A stretch of DNA of 64,000 bases, from positions 186,001-250,000 of the forward strand of contig JAAFIR010000001.1 in NCBI GenBank assembly GCA_013297885.1, in the 5' to 3' direction. Both the position numbers and the translations under genes were made by a program. Origin of the DNA: Leptospirales bacterium (GTDB lineage: Bacteria; Spirochaetota; Leptospiria; Leptospirales; Leptospiraceae). This document shows positions 18,408 through 28,401 of the stretch, in pieces. Position 1 is the stretch's first letter, and each line of letters begins with the position of its first letter. Under the pieces are notes generated by a model. The model worked only from the letters and a program-made list of their open reading frames with translations, had not been told where the DNA came from and made no database searches.

Positions 18408-18797
18408 ATGCTATCGTTTCCCGTTAGTATCGAAAAACAGAATCAATTAGCTTTGAGAATGGAAAAGTTAGGAATTAAAGAATCTGACCTAGATGAAAAA
18501 TTTGTTCGATCAGGTGGAAATGGTGGACAAAATGTAAACAAAGTTTCTACTGCTGTAGTTTTAAAACATGCAGAATCTGGAATTGAAATTAAATGCTCTA
18601 TTCACAGAACACAAGGATTAAATAGATACAAAGCAAGAGATTTACTTTGTTCAAAACTGGAAGAAAAATTAAATCCAAATAAGAATTTAATTAGAGAAAA
18701 AATTATAAAAAATAAAAAACGTAAACAAAAAAAATATTCAAAAAAAATAGAAGAACTTAGAATCAAGGATTTGGAGAGCGATAATGGAGAAGACTGA
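18408..18797 (+). CDS. GGQ-motif peptide release factor-like protein
   Basis: 129 residues, consisting only of an RF-1/RF-2 domain III: VRSGGNGGQNVNKVSTAVVLKH contains the GGQ peptidyl-tRNA hydrolysis motif, followed by IHRTQGLNRYKARDLL. The C-terminus is strongly basic (KNKKRKQKKYSKK). No codon-recognition domain exists. The architecture matches the ArfB/C12orf65/RF-H-like group, which release stalled ribosomes, so ribosome rescue is a reasonable inference. It overlaps purL by 14 bp. Confidence 0.85.
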   Translation: MLSFPVSIEKQNQLALRMEKLGIKESDLDEKFVRSGGNGGQNVNKVSTAVVLKHAESGIEIKCSIHRTQGLNRYKARDLLCSKLEEKLNPNKNLIREKIIKNKKRKQKKYSKKIEELRIKDLESDNGED

Positions 18798-21021
18798 AGT
18801 TACTTTAAAAGATGCATTAGAACATGGATTAAAAGAAGACGAGTTTTTAGAAATTGAGAAAATTTTAGGAAGAATTCCAAATTCAACTGAGCTAGGAATT
18901 TTTTCTGGTATGTGGTCTGAGCATTGTTCTTACAAAAATTCTATTTTAAAACTAAAAACCCTTCCAACTGAATCAGAGTTAATGCTCACTGTAACTGGTG
19001 AAGAAAACGCAGGAGCTTTGTCAATTGGAGATGATCTAGGTGTTGTTTTCAAAATTGAAAGCCATAATCATCCAACTGCTGTAGAACCATACCAAGGTGC
19101 TGCAACTGGTGTTGGTGGAATTATGAGAGATATTTTTACAATGGGTGCAAGACCTTTTCTATCTCTAAACTCTTTGAGGTTCGGCCTCCCTGATGTTAAA
19201 CGAAATATTTATTTATTAAAACGTGCTGTAAAAGGAATTGCTGATTATGGAAATTCACTTGGTATAGCTGTTGGTGGTGGTGAATTATTTTTTGATTCTT
19301 CTTTTTCAAAAAATCCTTTAGTGAATGCTATGACAGTTGGTGTAGTTCATAAAAACAAAATGGCAAAAGCAACAACTGGGAAAGCAATTGGAAATTCAGT
19401 TTTTATAGTTGGTGCAACAACAGGAAGAGATGGAATCCATGGTGCGTCTTTTGCCTCTAAAGATTTAACCAAAGAAAGTGAATCAAAACGATCAGCTGTT
19501 CAAGTGGGTGATCCGTTTATGGAAAAACTTTTGATGGAAGCAACTCTTGAAGCAATTGAAAAAGATATTTTAGTTGGTATCCAAGACATGGGAGCTGCTG
19601 GAATTTCTTGTTCTACTTCTGAAATGTCTGCAAAAGGTGAAACAGGAATGGAAATTGATTTGGATTTAGTACCATTTCGTGAAACAAATATGAATGCTTA
19701 TGAAGCAATGCTTTCAGAAAGCCAAGAAAGAATGTTAGTAATTCCTAAAAAAGGAAAAGAAAAAGAATTAATTTCTATTTTTGAAAAATGGGATTTACAT
19801 GCTGCAGAAATTGGAAAAGTAATCGAAGGTGATTTGCTTATCATCAAAAAAGATGGAGAAGTAAAAGCAAATATTCCCAGCAAATCTTTGGTGCTTGGGG
19901 GTGGAGCTCCAAGATACAAACGTGAAGAAAAAAAACCAAGTTATTTAGAAGAAAAAGAAAAATTAGATTTGGGTAAAATTTCGGATATAAATTTTTCTGA
20001 TAATAAAAAAATTTCTGAAATTATAAAAGTTCTTGTGAGTAATCTAAATATTTGTTCTAGAAAAGCATTGTATGAGCAATACGATACTGATGTTGGGCTT
20101 GTAAAAGTTATTGGACCAGGTTTAGATGGTGGTCTTGCAAAAGTTCCAAACACTAATAAAGGAATTGCTGTTTCCACTGATTGTAATTCTAGATACACTT
20201 ATCTCAATCCATATCTTGGTGCAATTTTTGCAGTTTGTGAATCAGCAAGAAATGTTTTAGTCACTGGTGCAAAACCAATTGGCATTACAAATAATCTAAA
20301 TTTTGCAAATCCATATATTCCAGAAAATTATTTTATGTTTTCTGAATGTGTTCGAGGAATTGGAGATGCTTGTCGTCATCTAAAACTTCCTGTAACAGGT
20401 GGAAATGTTTCTTTTTATAACGAGTCTCCAGAGGGTCCTGTTTACCCTACTCCCACAATTGGAATGGTTGGATTAATAGAAAATATTTCCAATCGTGTTG
20501 AGAATTTTTTTCCAAAAGAATCAAAAAAAATTGCTCTCATTGGAAAATTTAAACCAAGTCTTGGTGGAACTGAATACTTAAATTGCATACATACAAAAGT
20601 AGAAGGAAAAATTCCTGAGTTAAATTTAGATGATGAAAAAAATTTGGGTTACGGATATTTAAAGTTAAATGAAGAAAAATTAATTTCTTCTGGAAAAGAT
20701 TTATCTCTTGGTGGACTAATGCTCACTATAATCAAAAAATGTTTTCAAAATAAAATGGGTGCAAAATTAAATTTAGAAAAAATTTCAGGCTTTAGAACTG
20801 ATGAAATTTTATTTGGTGAAACAGCAGCTAGTATTTTAATTTCTTATGATGAAAAAAACAAAAACAAAATTGAAGAAGAATTAACAAAACATAATTTAAA
20901 TTTTCTAGAAATTGGTGAAACAAATTCTTCTTATTCCATTGAGCTTCAAGGAAATGAATACAATTTATCTGATTTAGAAAATTTATATTTTCATTCTCTA
21001 GATTTTATTTTTGAAGAATAA
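18784..21021 (+). CDS. purL: Phosphoribosylformylglycinamidine synthase subunit PurL
   Basis: 745 residues, the short PurL type that works with separate PurQ and PurS (not in this window). It converts FGAR, ATP and glutamine-derived ammonia to FGAM in purine synthesis. Motifs: GMWSEHCSYKNS near the N-terminus, ESHNHPTAVEPYQGAATGVG (ATP site), GARP, QDMGAAGISCS, and the second AIRS-like half with TGGNVSFYNES and PTPTIGMVG. The ATG overlaps the release-factor-like gene, and its stop overlaps the next start (TAATGA). Confidence 0.97.
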   Translation: MEKTEVTLKDALEHGLKEDEFLEIEKILGRIPNSTELGIFSGMWSEHCSYKNSILKLKTLPTESELMLTVTGEENAGALSIGDDLGVVFKIESHNHPTAVEPYQGAATGVGGIMRDIFTMGARPFLSLNSLRFGLPDVKRNIYLLKRAVKGIADYGNSLGIAVGGGELFFDSSFSKNPLVNAMTVGVVHKNKMAKATTGKAIGNSVFIVGATTGRDGIHGASFASKDLTKESESKRSAVQVGDPFMEKLLMEATLEAIEKDILVGIQDMGAAGISCSTSEMSAKGETGMEIDLDLVPFRETNMNAYEAMLSESQERMLVIPKKGKEKELISIFEKWDLHAAEIGKVIEGDLLIIKKDGEVKANIPSKSLVLGGGAPRYKREEKKPSYLEEKEKLDLGKISDINFSDNKKISEIIKVLVSNLNICSRKALYEQYDTDVGLVKVIGPGLDGGLAKVPNTNKGIAVSTDCNSRYTYLNPYLGAIFAVCESARNVLVTGAKPIGITNNLNFANPYIPENYFMFSECVRGIGDACRHLKLPVTGGNVSFYNESPEGPVYPTPTIGMVGLIENISNRVENFFPKESKKIALIGKFKPSLGGTEYLNCIHTKVEGKIPELNLDDEKNLGYGYLKLNEEKLISSGKDLSLGGLMLTIIKKCFQNKMGAKLNLEKISGFRTDEILFGETAASILISYDEKNKNKIEEELTKHNLNFLEIGETNSSYSIELQGNEYNLSDLENLYFHSLDFIFEE

Positions 21022-21512
21022 TGACAGAAATTTTTTGGTTAGAACAACCATTCCAAAATTTAGGAATTTGCAAAAGACCAAAAGGAAAAAACGATTTAAT
21101 AGAAGAAATTCAATTTTTAGAATCCCTACATTTAGAAGTTTTAGTTTCTTGTCTCACTGAAACTGAAATCTTTGAATTGGGTTTAGAAAATGAAAAAAAC
21201 TTCTGTTATGCAAATCAAATTGAATTTATTAACTTTCCAATAGATGATAGAAATATTCCAGAAAGTTTATATAGTTATAAAAAATTATTACTCAATCTAA
21301 AAGAAAACTATTTAGCTAATAAAAAAATTTTAATCCATTGTAGAGCAGGAATTGGTAGGTCAGCTTTAACTCTTGCTGGACTTCTAATTATTCTTGGTGA
21401 AAACAAAAATATAGTTTTTGAAAAAATTTCTGAATCTAGAAAAATCAATGTCCCCGACACAAATGAACAAATCGATTATATTTTGAATAATTCTGATTAT
21501 TTTTTAGAATAA
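21021..21512 (+). CDS. Dual-specificity/tyrosine phosphatase-like protein
   Basis: 163 residues. P-loop HCRAGIGRSAL with nucleophile Cys107 and Arg113. A likely general acid lies in PIDDRNIP (Asp75/Asp76), placed as in Cys-based DSPs. No signal peptide. It is the last gene of the nth-purL cluster, overlapping the purL stop by 1 bp. Substrate (phosphoprotein, lipid or small molecule) unknown. Confidence 0.85.
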   Translation: MTEIFWLEQPFQNLGICKRPKGKNDLIEEIQFLESLHLEVLVSCLTETEIFELGLENEKNFCYANQIEFINFPIDDRNIPESLYSYKKLLLNLKENYLANKKILIHCRAGIGRSALTLAGLLIILGENKNIVFEKISESRKINVPDTNEQIDYILNNSDYFLE

Positions 21513-21517
21513 ATTTT

Positions 21518-21706
21518 GGGAGTTCCCTTTTTTTAATTTAAAATGAAGAATTAATAATTAAAAAGAATAATAGTTAAATAATAAATTAATTTTTTTTAAT
21601 TCAACATTCTGCATTCATCATTTTACATTAAAAAAAGGGTCAGGCTAAAAAAAGCTAGGTGCTTCGCTTATGCTCAGCACTCCTTCGGACTTTTTTTATC
21701 CTTAAC
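21518..21706 (-). repeat. Modular palindromic element, copy 4
   Basis: Minus-strand reading: AAGGAT, stem AAAAAAAG/CTTTTTTT enclosing TCCGAAGGAGTGC..GCACCTAG, AGCCTG, then a long A/T-rich second stem closed by GGGAACTCCC. Linkers pair as AG/CT. The loop module is shared with copy 5 at 28.4 kb, but the stem around it differs. Confidence 0.8.
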
Positions 21707-21807
21707 TCTTGGTTTTTTAGATGAAAATAAAATTTGCATAGATGTATTGTAATTTTTTTTGAGTTGAGAAATTAAATAGTCTAAAGGGCTTGTTTGTGTT
21801 GAAAAAT

Positions 21808-22317
21808 CTATCCGAACTCGAAAATTCTTTCGTATTGGGGGATTTTATTGTTTTGGAAAAATCCGCCGTATTGAAAAATCCACTCTTTACCTGTTGCAAC
21901 GGGGATGTCAAAGTTCACAGAGGATTCCACAACTTCAGCAAAGTCCATCAAATCTAGGCGAAGCAACATCACAAAAAGTTTATTGATCGAAAAATTAAAT
22001 GCTGCCCTATACAACTTCATCACAAACCAGTCTCTTTTAAATGGCTCAAAATCTTTACGAATCAAATTTTGTCCTTTCTCTTGGTATTCAGTTTTGATTT
22101 TGTTAGAATATGGCACAATTCCGCTTTTCAAATAAATTTCATTTTTTTTAAGTAGATATGCAAAATAAATTTTTAGACTTCCAAAAGATTCAATTTTTGA
22201 GTGCAGTTCATCCCAATACATTTCAGGAATTAAAAGTGTACATGAAGTCTCCACTACTTCATCCATTTCTCTGAGTTCTGCAATTTGTTTTTTTGTAAAA
22301 ATAAATTTTGGTTTCAT
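21808..22317 (-). CDS. DUF1564 family protein
   Basis: 169 residues. The pattern TSCTLLIPEMYWDELHSKI..YQEKGQNLIRKDFEPFKRDWF..LYRAAFNFS..LFVMLLRLDLM matches the DUF1564 family, which is multiplied in Leptospira genomes and hardly known elsewhere. Function is uncertain; it has been suspected to be DNA-binding in some annotations. It stands alone, flanked by a palindromic element downstream. This gene is one of the best taxonomic hints in the window. Confidence 0.8.
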   Translation of the reverse strand: MKPKFIFTKKQIAELREMDEVVETSCTLLIPEMYWDELHSKIESFGSLKIYFAYLLKKNEIYLKSGIVPYSNKIKTEYQEKGQNLIRKDFEPFKRDWFVMKLYRAAFNFSINKLFVMLLRLDLMDFAEVVESSVNFDIPVATGKEWIFQYGGFFQNNKIPQYERIFEFG

Positions 22318-22561
22318 AGATATTAAACTAATTTTGAAATAGAAAAGTTTTCCAAAAAGCGAACTTAATTGATTTTTTTTTAAATTTTGAAATAGCAGAA
22401 AGCAATTTTTTTTTTAGTTGGAATTATAATTTAAAAATTAAGAATCTATTTTTCAATCATTTAATTAGATATGCTTCTTTTTCCATTCTAATACATTTCT
22501 TCGCTAAGACTCAAGGATCTAAATTTTTTCTGTTAAGTAAAAAAGAAAATTCACCTCAATT

Positions 22562-23140
22562 TTATATACTATTTTTTCTCCATTTAATATGATCTAGTTT
22601 TAAAAAATTTTCCTCATTAGCGATTTTGACTAAATATTTAGTTAGAGCATAAAGTTCATCATCATAAGTTTCTCCATAAAATGGTTTTGGAAAAATTGCT
22701 TGGTTTAAATTTTTCATACATACTCTTGGAGTATCGTCCAAAATCAAAACCTGTTCCATTTCATAATTATAGTTTTTTAAAACATGAAGATTCTTTAAAT
22801 AGTTTGAGCTTTCTTCTTTATTAGCTCCGCCAAGGAAATTGCATTTGCTTCTTCCCCAAACAAAATCCAATTGAAACTCATCCGAAAAAATTCTTTCAAC
22901 AATTTTTTCAACATAAACATCTGCTCCAGCAGACCATACGGCAAGAGAATAAAATTTATCAATCTCAGTTAAAAATTTTTTAAGTTCAGGTCTTTCATAA
23001 ATATAATAAGAAAATACTTTAAATGAATATTTTTGGTAAAGTGTTTTTTTTGAGGAATAAATTAAAGTTTCATCCAAGTCTAAAACTAAAAGCGGTTTAC
23101 CTGTAGAATTTTTTTTTGGAGCTTGGTTCATTTTTATCAT
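22562..23140 (-). CDS. HAD-family phosphatase, NIF/FCP1-like
   Basis: 192 residues. The nucleophile motif is LLVLDLDETLIYSS (DxDET, residues about 18-31), and motif III/IV lies in QVLILDDTPRVCMKN. The WSAGADVYVEKIVE segment matches motif II (WSAG). The overall pattern is that of small CTD-phosphatase-like/NLI-interacting factor HAD enzymes, which also occur in bacteria. Bacterial substrate unknown. Confidence 0.85.
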   Translation of the reverse strand: MIKMNQAPKKNSTGKPLLVLDLDETLIYSSKKTLYQKYSFKVFSYYIYERPELKKFLTEIDKFYSLAVWSAGADVYVEKIVERIFSDEFQLDFVWGRSKCNFLGGANKEESSNYLKNLHVLKNYNYEMEQVLILDDTPRVCMKNLNQAIFPKPFYGETYDDELYALTKYLVKIANEENFLKLDHIKWRKNSI

Positions 23141-23226
23141 TTAGTTTTAAAAATAACACTAGAATATTTTAAGCAATGAAAAAAGTTCTGAATTGTAATC
23201 AAATCCATTTATAAAAACAAGGATAT

Positions 23227-24561
23227 ATGAAAAACAAACTTGAAGAATTAGTTCCTGAAAAATTAAAAATTGATTTTTTCAATTCCAAATTGGAAGGCAA
23301 AAGTAATTTTTCTAATTTGAATTTTAAATATACCGCAATTGGTGATGAACTTGAATTTATCACTTTGGGAAGAGGCAAAAATCGTTTCCCAAAAATTTTA
23401 AACCATAAAAAAATAAACCATGAAATTCCAAATTGTATTTATTTTTCAAAATGTGGTGGATGTAAAGCCCAGCATCTAAAATATGAAGATCAATTTTTTT
23501 TAAAAACTAAAGAAATTTCAAAGTTATTTAAAGAAAATTTTCAAATAGAGTTAGAACTTTTTCCCGCTTCTAAAATTTTTCATTATCGAAATAGAATGGA
23601 TTTTGCAGTATTTCCTGAAAAAATTGGACTTAGACAAGAATCAAATTTCAGAAATATAATTGATATCGATGATTGTAAAATTCAGAGCTTGTTTGCAAAC
23701 GATGAACTAAAAAGAATTAAAAATTTAATCCTACTTGAATTTTCTGAAATTGCATATAATCGAAAAACTGAAACTGGATTTTTAAAATACATAACAATCA
23801 GAACAAATTCAAATGAAACTGATAAAATAATTATTTTTACATTTATTGAAAATTTTTTAAATCAAGATTTGAAAAATATTTTTATTGAGAAAGTAAAACA
23901 AGTTTTACTCTCTGAAAATATTGTATTTTGTTTTAATAGGACAAGATCAGAAAATTCATGTGAAGGAAAATTTGAAATAATAAAAGGAAATGAGTTTTAT
24001 GTAGAAAATTTTTTTGGAAAAGAATTTAATGTTCCTTTTAATTCATTTTCTCAACCCAATTTAATTGGATTTTTACCAATTTTAAATTTTATAAATCAAA
24101 TTTTATCAAATAAAAATCATAAAACACTGATTGATTTATTTTGTGGAAATGGTTTTTTTTCATTATTGTTTGGCGAAAAATTTGAAACATTAATTGGATA
24201 TGATGTAGTTGATAGTTCAATTTTAATTGCAAATGAAATTTTAAAAAAAAATTACCCAAATAAAAATATTTTATTTCAAAAAAAAGATTTATTGTCATCA
24301 AAAGAAATTTTTGATTTTTCTGAATTTCAAAATTCAATTTTAATTTTAGATCCACCTAGAAATGGAATTGGAGAAATTCTAATAGAAAAAATTCTAAATT
24401 CCAATTTAAAAGAATTTATTTATGTATCTTGTAATCCAGAAACTCAGCTAGAAGATTTAAAAAAATTATCTGTAAAATTTAAACCCTTTTCAGGTCTAAC
24501 CACAGATCCATATCCACAAACTCCACATTTGGAATCTGTGGTATATTTAAATTCATTTTGA
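23227..24561 (+). CDS. RNA uridine-5-methyltransferase, TrmA/RlmD family
   Basis: 444 residues. 4Fe-4S ligands C-x5-CGGC (NCIYFSKCGGC, near residue 80) with a fourth Cys in IDDCKIQS. SAM-binding motif LIDLFCGNGFFSLLFG, catalytic region LILDPPRNG, nucleophile in FIYVSCNPETQ, and the end motif PHLESVVYL. It methylates a uridine in rRNA or tRNA; which site cannot be said. The N-terminal TRAM domain is short or diverged. It is convergent with the gene at 24553 (9-bp overlap). Confidence 0.9.
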   Translation: MKNKLEELVPEKLKIDFFNSKLEGKSNFSNLNFKYTAIGDELEFITLGRGKNRFPKILNHKKINHEIPNCIYFSKCGGCKAQHLKYEDQFFLKTKEISKLFKENFQIELELFPASKIFHYRNRMDFAVFPEKIGLRQESNFRNIIDIDDCKIQSLFANDELKRIKNLILLEFSEIAYNRKTETGFLKYITIRTNSNETDKIIIFTFIENFLNQDLKNIFIEKVKQVLLSENIVFCFNRTRSENSCEGKFEIIKGNEFYVENFFGKEFNVPFNSFSQPNLIGFLPILNFINQILSNKNHKTLIDLFCGNGFFSLLFGEKFETLIGYDVVDSSILIANEILKKNYPNKNILFQKKDLLSSKEIFDFSEFQNSILILDPPRNGIGEILIEKILNSNLKEFIYVSCNPETQLEDLKKLSVKFKPFSGLTTDPYPQTPHLESVVYLNSF

Positions 24562-25299
24562 ATATTCTAATTTTTTTTCTCTTAAAACTTCAATAGCGAT
24601 TTTTTTTTCTTCATCATTTAAAATACTTAATTCTCTTTCGTGAATTTTAATATCTAGTTCTAATTTTTTTTTGGCTGGTTCAATCGAGAGTAATTTTTCG
24701 TAGTCGTCAGCATAAATTTCTTTTTTGGCTTTTTCTAAATGAATTTCTTTTTTTCTAGTAAAATCAAAAAAATGTTTTTTTAAATATCTATCTGCATATT
24801 CATAAAACTTTTCAATTTTTTCAGAATCTTTTTTTGGAAACAGAATTTCAGTTAGTTTTTGTCCAAAAATTTCTACTTTTAATAAATTGATTTTTTCAAT
24901 TTTTTCATAAGAATCAAAATTTTTATCATTTGAAATTTCTTTTTTCTTTTCATCAAATTCTAGATATTTGTCCAATAACGAAATTAATACTCTAGCCCTT
25001 TCTCCGGGAAATTCAGCTTCAAGTTCATTGATAAAACCATTTTTTTCTTTTTTTTCATAAGAATAATTATGAAAAATTAAGCGTTGTCTGAAATATTCTA
25101 AAAGATATTCTTCATTGATTTTCACTAAATTTTCTCTTTCTAAATATTCAGTGTCAGTTTTTAATTTTTCAAAAACTGCCAAGTTTGCATTTTTTTGAAT
25201 TATATTTTTAAAAAATAAGAAATAAAAACCTAAAAGTCCAGCGAGTATTAAACATAAAATTAAAATAAATAAATAAATTCTTTTCTTTGAATCTTGCAT
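24553..25299 (-). CDS. Membrane-anchored helical protein, possibly lipase-chaperone-like
   Basis: 248 residues: one N-terminal TM helix (about 8-31), then an almost entirely helical, charged periplasmic part rich in Lys/Glu. The segment INLLKVEIFGQKLTEILFPKKDSEKIEKFYEYA has the spacing of the lipase modulator (LifO) helix pattern, and a TM-plus-helical layout is shared, but identity is too low to be certain. No lipase gene is adjacent. Confidence 0.55.
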   Translation of the reverse strand: MQDSKKRIYLFILILCLILAGLLGFYFLFFKNIIQKNANLAVFEKLKTDTEYLERENLVKINEEYLLEYFRQRLIFHNYSYEKKEKNGFINELEAEFPGERARVLISLLDKYLEFDEKKKEISNDKNFDSYEKIEKINLLKVEIFGQKLTEILFPKKDSEKIEKFYEYADRYLKKHFFDFTRKKEIHLEKAKKEIYADDYEKLLSIEPAKKKLELDIKIHERELSILNDEEKKIAIEVLREKKLEYSK

Positions 25300-25363
25300 T
25301 ATTTTATTATCGTATAAAAATAATAATTTCTTTCCAAAAAATAGTTTTAACTAGAATGGAATT

Positions 25364-25879
25364 GTGCAAAGTTTTTTATTAAGTTTTATTTTATTGTTAC
25401 TAATAGCTTGTCCTAGAAATAATAATTCTGATCAGAAAAAAAGAGAAGACCAGTTCTTAATAAACTATTTGAGAAATCAAAATTTATCAACTTCAAATCC
25501 TTTAGATAATGCATGTTTTAATTTTGCAAATACTGAAGCAACCTGCATAACTTTGCCTGATTCAAATCAGTCTACCTGTTCATTATCAGAATACAATCGT
25601 TTAAAATTAAATATTTTACAAGTAACAAAAAGAAATGATACAATTTTAACTGCTTTTTATAATTGTTGGAGAAATTGCTTGAATATTTACATTGGTTCTG
25701 ATAGAGTATGTACAAGTACAAAATATAATACAACAAAATCTTTTCGTGACCAACTAAAATCTGCAGGGAATCAGTCTTCAGTAGCATGGGGAACTTGTAT
25801 GAATTCTTGTAATGATGGAAAATCTGAGTCAGAAGGATTAAAAGGAGAATCTGTCATCTTCACAGGACAGCCATATTAA
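25364..25879 (+). CDS. Cys-rich lipoprotein, function unknown
   Basis: 171 residues from a GTG start (no ATG fits the signal peptide). The signal ends in ILLLLIAC, Cys16. The mature part has about nine more Cys in pairs ([26 protein letters not shown]), implying disulphides outside the cytoplasm. It lies 1 bp before nadA, probably on one transcript, although no functional link is evident. Confidence 0.7.
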   Translation: MQSFLLSFILLLLIACPRNNNSDQKKREDQFLINYLRNQNLSTSNPLDNACFNFANTEATCITLPDSNQSTCSLSEYNRLKLNILQVTKRNDTILTAFYNCWRNCLNIYIGSDRVCTSTKYNTTKSFRDQLKSAGNQSSVAWGTCMNSCNDGKSESEGLKGESVIFTGQPY

Positions 25880-25880
25880 T

Positions 25881-26852
25881 ATGAATAAAGATGAACTAAT
25901 TACTAAACTTAAACCAATTTATCCTGACTTTGAAATTGAACAAAAACTTCCTTTAATAGAAGAAATAAATAAGTTAAAAAAAGAGAAAAAAGCAGTTTTG
26001 CTTGGGCATAATTACATGACTCCAGATGTGTTTTGGGGAGTTTCTGATATAAAAGGTGACTCTTTATATTTAAGTAAAATGGCTGCTGAAACTGATGGTG
26101 AAATCATTTTATTTAATGGTGTCCACTTTATGGCGGAAACTGCAAAAATTTTATCACCTGAAAAAAAAGTTTTAATCGCAGATCTCAAAGCTGGTTGCTC
26201 TCTTGCAGAAAGTATTACTAGGCAAGATGTAATTGATCTCAAAAAAAAATATCCAGGTGCTCCAGTAGTAACTTATGTAAATTGTTCTGCTGAAGTAAAA
26301 GCTGAAACAGATATTTGTTGCACTTCTGCAAATGCTGTCCAAATTGTAAATTCTCTAAAAGAAGATGTGGTGATTTTTTTACCAGATGAATACCTTGCTT
26401 CAAATGTTCAAAAACACACCACTAAAAAATTAATCACTCATCCTGGAAGATGTATGGTGCATGAACTTTATACTGCTGAGGATATTAAGTCCACTAGAAA
26501 ATTATTTGATGATTTGGTTGTGATTTCTCATCCAGAATGTAATTCAGATGTAGTAGATGCTTCAGATTTTGCAGGATCAACTTCAGAGATGCAATCTTTT
26601 ATTCAAAAATCAAATTCCAAAAACATAATGCTCATTACAGAATGTTCGATGGGTGATAATTTGAGATCTGAATTTCCTGAAAAAGAATTTGTTTCCAGTT
26701 GCCAAACTTGCCCTCATATGAAAAGAATCAGTCTCGAAAAAATTAGAGATGCACTTTTATATGAACAATATGAAATTCTTTTAGATAAAGAAATTATTGA
26801 AAAAGGAAAAAATGCAGTTCGCAGAATGATAGAAGTTTCCTACAAAAAATGA
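25881..26852 (+). CDS. nadA: Quinolinate synthase
   Basis: 323 residues. Condenses iminoaspartate with DHAP to quinolinate for NAD. Signatures: GHNYMTPDV near the N-terminus, [11 protein letters not shown] (first cluster Cys), [10 protein letters not shown] (second) and [11 protein letters not shown] (third, near residue 280): the three 4Fe-4S ligands of the family. nadB and nadC are not in the window. It overlaps the following NAD(P)-binding protein gene by 4 bp. Confidence 0.96.
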   Translation: MNKDELITKLKPIYPDFEIEQKLPLIEEINKLKKEKKAVLLGHNYMTPDVFWGVSDIKGDSLYLSKMAAETDGEIILFNGVHFMAETAKILSPEKKVLIADLKAGCSLAESITRQDVIDLKKKYPGAPVVTYVNCSAEVKAETDICCTSANAVQIVNSLKEDVVIFLPDEYLASNVQKHTTKKLITHPGRCMVHELYTAEDIKSTRKLFDDLVVISHPECNSDVVDASDFAGSTSEMQSFIQKSNSKNIMLITECSMGDNLRSEFPEKEFVSSCQTCPHMKRISLEKIRDALLYEQYEILLDKEIIEKGKNAVRRMIEVSYKK

Positions 26853-27469
26853 AAAAAGTTTTGGTTCTTGGTGGGTCTGGGAGAGTTGGTTCAAAATTAA
26901 TTGAATACGCAATACAAGAAAATTTTGAAGTCAGCACAATTCTCAGATCACCAAGTGAAAATTTGGAAAAATTTTCAAAACTCCAAATTTTTTTTAGTGA
27001 TTTGAATCATCCAGAAAATTTGAGCAAGGCATTTGAAAATAAAGATTGTATATTTTCTTGTCTCAGTGGCAGAAAAACAAAACCAGATTATTCCATTTTG
27101 TCAAAAGGTTGTGATGCAATTTTAAATTTTTCAGAATGCAAAAGAATTATTTTCATTGGAGGGGCTGGAGTTTTGGAAGACAAAGAATTTGGTCTTAGAA
27201 GAAATCGTCCAAATTACCCCGAAATATTTAAAAATGTGTCCTCTGAAAATTTAAAAGTCTTGGAAAAATTAAAAAAATCAGATAAAGATTGGAGTTTTCT
27301 CGCAGCCCCAGAAATGCCAATTGGAGAACGAACAAAAAAATATCGTTTAGAAAAAGATTATTTACCAGAAAACGGAAATAGAATCTCAGTGGAAGATGTG
27401 GCAGATGCAATGTTGAAAATTATTGATCTGGATTGGACAAAAAAGTTTAAAATTGGAATTTCATATTAA
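26849..27469 (+). CDS. NAD(P)-binding Rossmann protein (NmrA/atypical SDR)
   Basis: 206 residues. N-terminal dinucleotide-binding motif [29 protein letters not shown] and [13 protein letters not shown], as in NmrA-like or NAD(P)H-binding atypical SDR proteins. There is no YxxxK catalytic pair. ATG overlaps the nadA stop. Role unknown; possibly a redox sensor or isomerase. Confidence 0.82.
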   Translation: MKKVLVLGGSGRVGSKLIEYAIQENFEVSTILRSPSENLEKFSKLQIFFSDLNHPENLSKAFENKDCIFSCLSGRKTKPDYSILSKGCDAILNFSECKRIIFIGGAGVLEDKEFGLRRNRPNYPEIFKNVSSENLKVLEKLKKSDKDWSFLAAPEMPIGERTKKYRLEKDYLPENGNRISVEDVADAMLKIIDLDWTKKFKIGISY

Positions 27470-27484
27470 AAAAATAAGTCTGAG

Positions 27485-27508
27485 CTTGTAAGTTTGGACA
27501 AGTTTTTT
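27485..27508 (+). terminator. Weak terminator-like hairpin
   Basis: CTTGT AAGTTTGG ACAAG followed by TTTTTTAG, 15 bp after the preceding stop codon. The short 5-bp stem makes it tentative. Confidence 0.35.
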
Positions 27509-27543
27509 AGTTTTTTGTCGTAATATATATTAGGAGTAACAAA

Positions 27544-28386
27544 ATGTTTAGTTGTGAATTTAGTTTTGACTGTGTATTCAATTTTTCAATGTATCAATTG
27601 TTTATGAATTTTGTGAGATACTATCCAATTGCTGGTCTTTTCTTTTTTGTTTTATATGTTTGGAAAAAAAACTATTTTGAAAGATTTAGAATCCAAGACA
27701 AATACCCAAAAGCTGATAAAATTATTCGAGAAATAAAACAATCTGCTGTTACCTTAATTACTTTTTCTTTAATTGGAATTAGTTTTTTCATTTTAGCAAA
27801 ACTTGGTATTTTAAAATTAAAAGTTTACAAAGACCCAAGTCTTTATGGTGGAATTCCGTATATGATTTTAAGTTTTGTAATACTTACAATTTACCATGAA
27901 ACTTATTTTTATTTTTTACATAGACTTATGCACACTAAAACTTTTTACTCTTTAATTCATAAAGTTCATCATGAGTCAGTGAACCCAACTCCAGTTGCTG
28001 CATATCATTTTCAATACATTGAAGGTTTTTTTGAAGCAATTTATCTTCCTGTATTTTTAATTTTTGTTCCTATGTATTTTCCTGTTTTTTTATTTCACAC
28101 TTTTTACGCAATGATTCTTAATGTAATTTGGCATAGTGGTTATGAATTTATGCCAAAAGGTTTTGCTTCTCACCCAATATTCAAATGGATTAGCACATCC
28201 ACACATCATAATTTACACCACCAAAAATTTAATGGAAACTATGGACTTTATTTTAATTTTTGGGATAGAATTTTAGGGACTAATTTTCCAAATTACGAAG
28301 CTTATTTTGATAATCTCGCTGAAAAAAGAAAACTTGAAAAAGTGGAAACTGCTCCTGTTTTGGAAAAACCAAGTTATCAAAGTTGA
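27544..28386 (+). CDS. Sterol desaturase/fatty acid hydroxylase family protein
   Basis: 280 residues, integral membrane di-iron enzyme. The His boxes are HRLMH (about 129-133), HKVHH (about 140-144) and HHNLHH (about 222-227). About four TM helices. The family oxidises C-H bonds in sterols, fatty acids, carotenoids and ether lipids; substrate unknown. AGGAG precedes the ATG at 7 bp. Single-gene unit followed by a palindromic element. Confidence 0.9.
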   Translation: MFSCEFSFDCVFNFSMYQLFMNFVRYYPIAGLFFFVLYVWKKNYFERFRIQDKYPKADKIIREIKQSAVTLITFSLIGISFFILAKLGILKLKVYKDPSLYGGIPYMILSFVILTIYHETYFYFLHRLMHTKTFYSLIHKVHHESVNPTPVAAYHFQYIEGFFEAIYLPVFLIFVPMYFPVFLFHTFYAMILNVIWHSGYEFMPKGFASHPIFKWISTSTHHNLHHQKFNGNYGLYFNFWDRILGTNFPNYEAYFDNLAEKRKLEKVETAPVLEKPSYQS

Positions 28387-28401
28387 TATTTCACAATACT
28401 A

